Assembly: GCF_019222765.1 (NCBI RefSeq)
Contig: NZ_CP078145.1
Location: 3,286,001 to 3,350,000 of the forward strand
Direction: 5' to 3'
DNA from: Nocardia iowensis
Lineage (GTDB): Bacteria; Actinomycetota; Actinomycetes; Mycobacteriales; Mycobacteriaceae
Length of the DNA stretch: 64,000 bases
Notes under the pieces: generated by a model
Seen by the model: only the letters and a program-made list of their open reading frames with translations
What the model was told of the DNA's origin: nothing
The model's database searches: none
Position numbers and translations under genes: made by a program
Part shown: positions 63,066 through 64,000 of the stretch, in pieces
Layout: each line of letters opens with the position of its first letter
Position numbering within the stretch: the stretch's first letter is position 1

Positions 63066-64000
63066 ATGAAAATCACTACCCGGCTGTGTTCGGGGCTTTT
63101 CGCAGGCGCACTCGCGCTTGTCATCGGAATGACCGATGCCGGCGCGGATCCCACGACAACCCCTACTCCATCGTCACCCGGTACTACATCAGCTCCAGCG
63201 TCCGGCGACCAGCAACAACAACAGCTCGCCAGCTCCATCACCCCTGGTCTGAAGAATCAGTCGGCGAAGCCGATCGTCGACACCGACCCTGGTAGTCACG
63301 CCTCCGACACCGTCGGGACCGGCCCGCAGATGTCGGCGTTTCTGGCGGCATTCGGCTACAGCTTGGCCAACCCGGATGCCGCACCCCCAGGCACCAACGA
63401 CTGGAGCTGCAAACCCACCGCGGATCAACCGCGCCCCGTCGTACTGGTGCACGGAACCTGGGCGAATGCCTACGACTCGTTCGCATTCATGAGCAAGCCC
63501 ATCAAAGACGCCGGCTTTTGCGGGTTCACCTTCAATTACGGCCGATCCAACCTTCTGCAGGGCGGGGGTGTTGGTTCAGCATTGCCGGGAGCCTATGGTA
63601 CCGGCGACATTCCAACCTCGGCCAAGCAACTAGCTACTTTCGTCGATCGGGTGCTCTCCGCCACCGGTGCTCAGCAGGTCGACATCATCGGCTGGTCACA
63701 AGGCGGATCGATGGCTAACTGGTACACCAAGTACGAAGGCGGCGCGGCCAAGGTCAAGAACTTGATCACCTATGGCGCCACCCACCACGGTACAACCCTC
63801 CTCGGAATCGCAACGCTCGGCCGGGCGATCAACAACTTCGGGATCGATGTCCTCGGGCCGATTTCCCTTATTGTCGGAAAATCGGGAATTCAACAAACCA
63901 TTGGCTCGGATTTCGTGACCAAACTCAATGCCAACGGAGACACCGTGTCCGGCATTACCTACACGATCGTCGGCACCAGATATGACGAAGTAACCACCCC
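63066..64000 (+). CDS. Secreted lipase (class 2/EstA-like), 5' part
   Basis: The first 311 residues of an exported lipase; the gene runs off the window. A signal peptide (MKITTRLCSGLFAGALALVI, then GMTDAGADP) is followed by a Thr/Ser/Pro/Gln-rich linker and a lipase domain with VVLVHGTW (oxyanion region, near residue 126) and the nucleophile elbow GWSQGG (near 213), then TYGATHHGTTL. This fits the triacylglycerol lipase family common in Nocardia and Mycobacterium. ATG 63066 has a weak site (TGAGGC). The region just before it is unusually A/T rich. Confidence 0.87.
   Translation, partial: MKITTRLCSGLFAGALALVIGMTDAGADPTTTPTPSSPGTTSAPASGDQQQQQLASSITPGLKNQSAKPIVDTDPGSHASDTVGTGPQMSAFLAAFGYSLANPDAAPPGTNDWSCKPTADQPRPVVLVHGTWANAYDSFAFMSKPIKDAGFCGFTFNYGRSNLLQGGGVGSALPGAYGTGDIPTSAKQLATFVDRVLSATGAQQVDIIGWSQGGSMANWYTKYEGGAAKVKNLITYGATHHGTTLLGIATLGRAINNFGIDVLGPISLIVGKSGIQQTIGSDFVTKLNANGDTVSGITYTIVGTRYDEVTT

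Overview
The window looks like chromosomal DNA of a high-GC, mycolic-acid-containing actinomycete, most likely a Nocardia. This rests on gene content: a furA-katG operon, two antigen-85-like esterases, a Mas/Pks2-type polyketide synthase beside PapA and MmpL homologues, an Rv2629 homologue, F420-type oxidoreductase and class A beta-lactamases of the Nocardia/Mycobacterium kind. GTG starts are common, many starts appear leaderless, and 4-base ATGA/GTGA gene overlaps recur. I saw no rRNA, tRNA, CRISPR, insertion sequence or prophage.

Layout. 1-7.3 kb: respiratory nitrate reduction (3' half of narG, narH, narJ, narI), a Nudix hydrolase and a narK transporter with a strong terminator. 7.6-9.2 kb: small conserved actinobacterial genes including an Rv2629-like protein. 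9.3-13.2 kb: beta-lactam island, a LysR regulator plus a signal-less serine hydrolase, divergent from two overlapping lipoprotein class A beta-lactamases. 13.2-14.8 kb: ECF41 sigma factor and a SnoaL-like gene facing apart, with two matching divergent promoters between them. 14.8-19.2 kb: regulators paired with enzymes, and a GtrA-like protein. 19.2-21.6 kb: a SARP-type regulator broken by an internal deletion, a DUF4236 gene and a repeat-rich DUF4189 membrane protein. 21.8-24.6 kb: furA-katG. 24.6-29.5 kb: small secreted proteins, hydrolases and a helix-turn-helix regulator.

29.6-33.5 kb holds a compact three-gene system: an unrecognised 464-residue protein, a MoxR-type AAA+ ATPase and a metallopeptidase-like/VWA protein. 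This is the best candidate for an undescribed system. 33.5-45.2 kb is accessory sequence: TetR/DUF6463 pair, VapBC-like toxin-antitoxin, secreted GH5 glucanase, LysR/ferredoxin reductase, AhpD-like protein, phosphatase, nucleotidyltransferase, an unrecognised 7-TM protein, DoxX-like protein and a decayed FAD monooxygenase.

45.5-62.8 kb looks like a cell-envelope lipid locus: two antigen-85-like acyltransferases, a DHA2 transporter, an acyl-activating enzyme fused to an SRPBCC-like domain, a PapA-type acyltransferase translationally coupled to a 2117-residue reducing PKS (KS-AT-DH-ER-KR-ACP), and a divergent MmpL transporter. It parallels the mycobacterial sulfolipid and polyacyltrehalose loci (pks-papA-mmpL-fadD). 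The window ends inside a secreted lipase gene.
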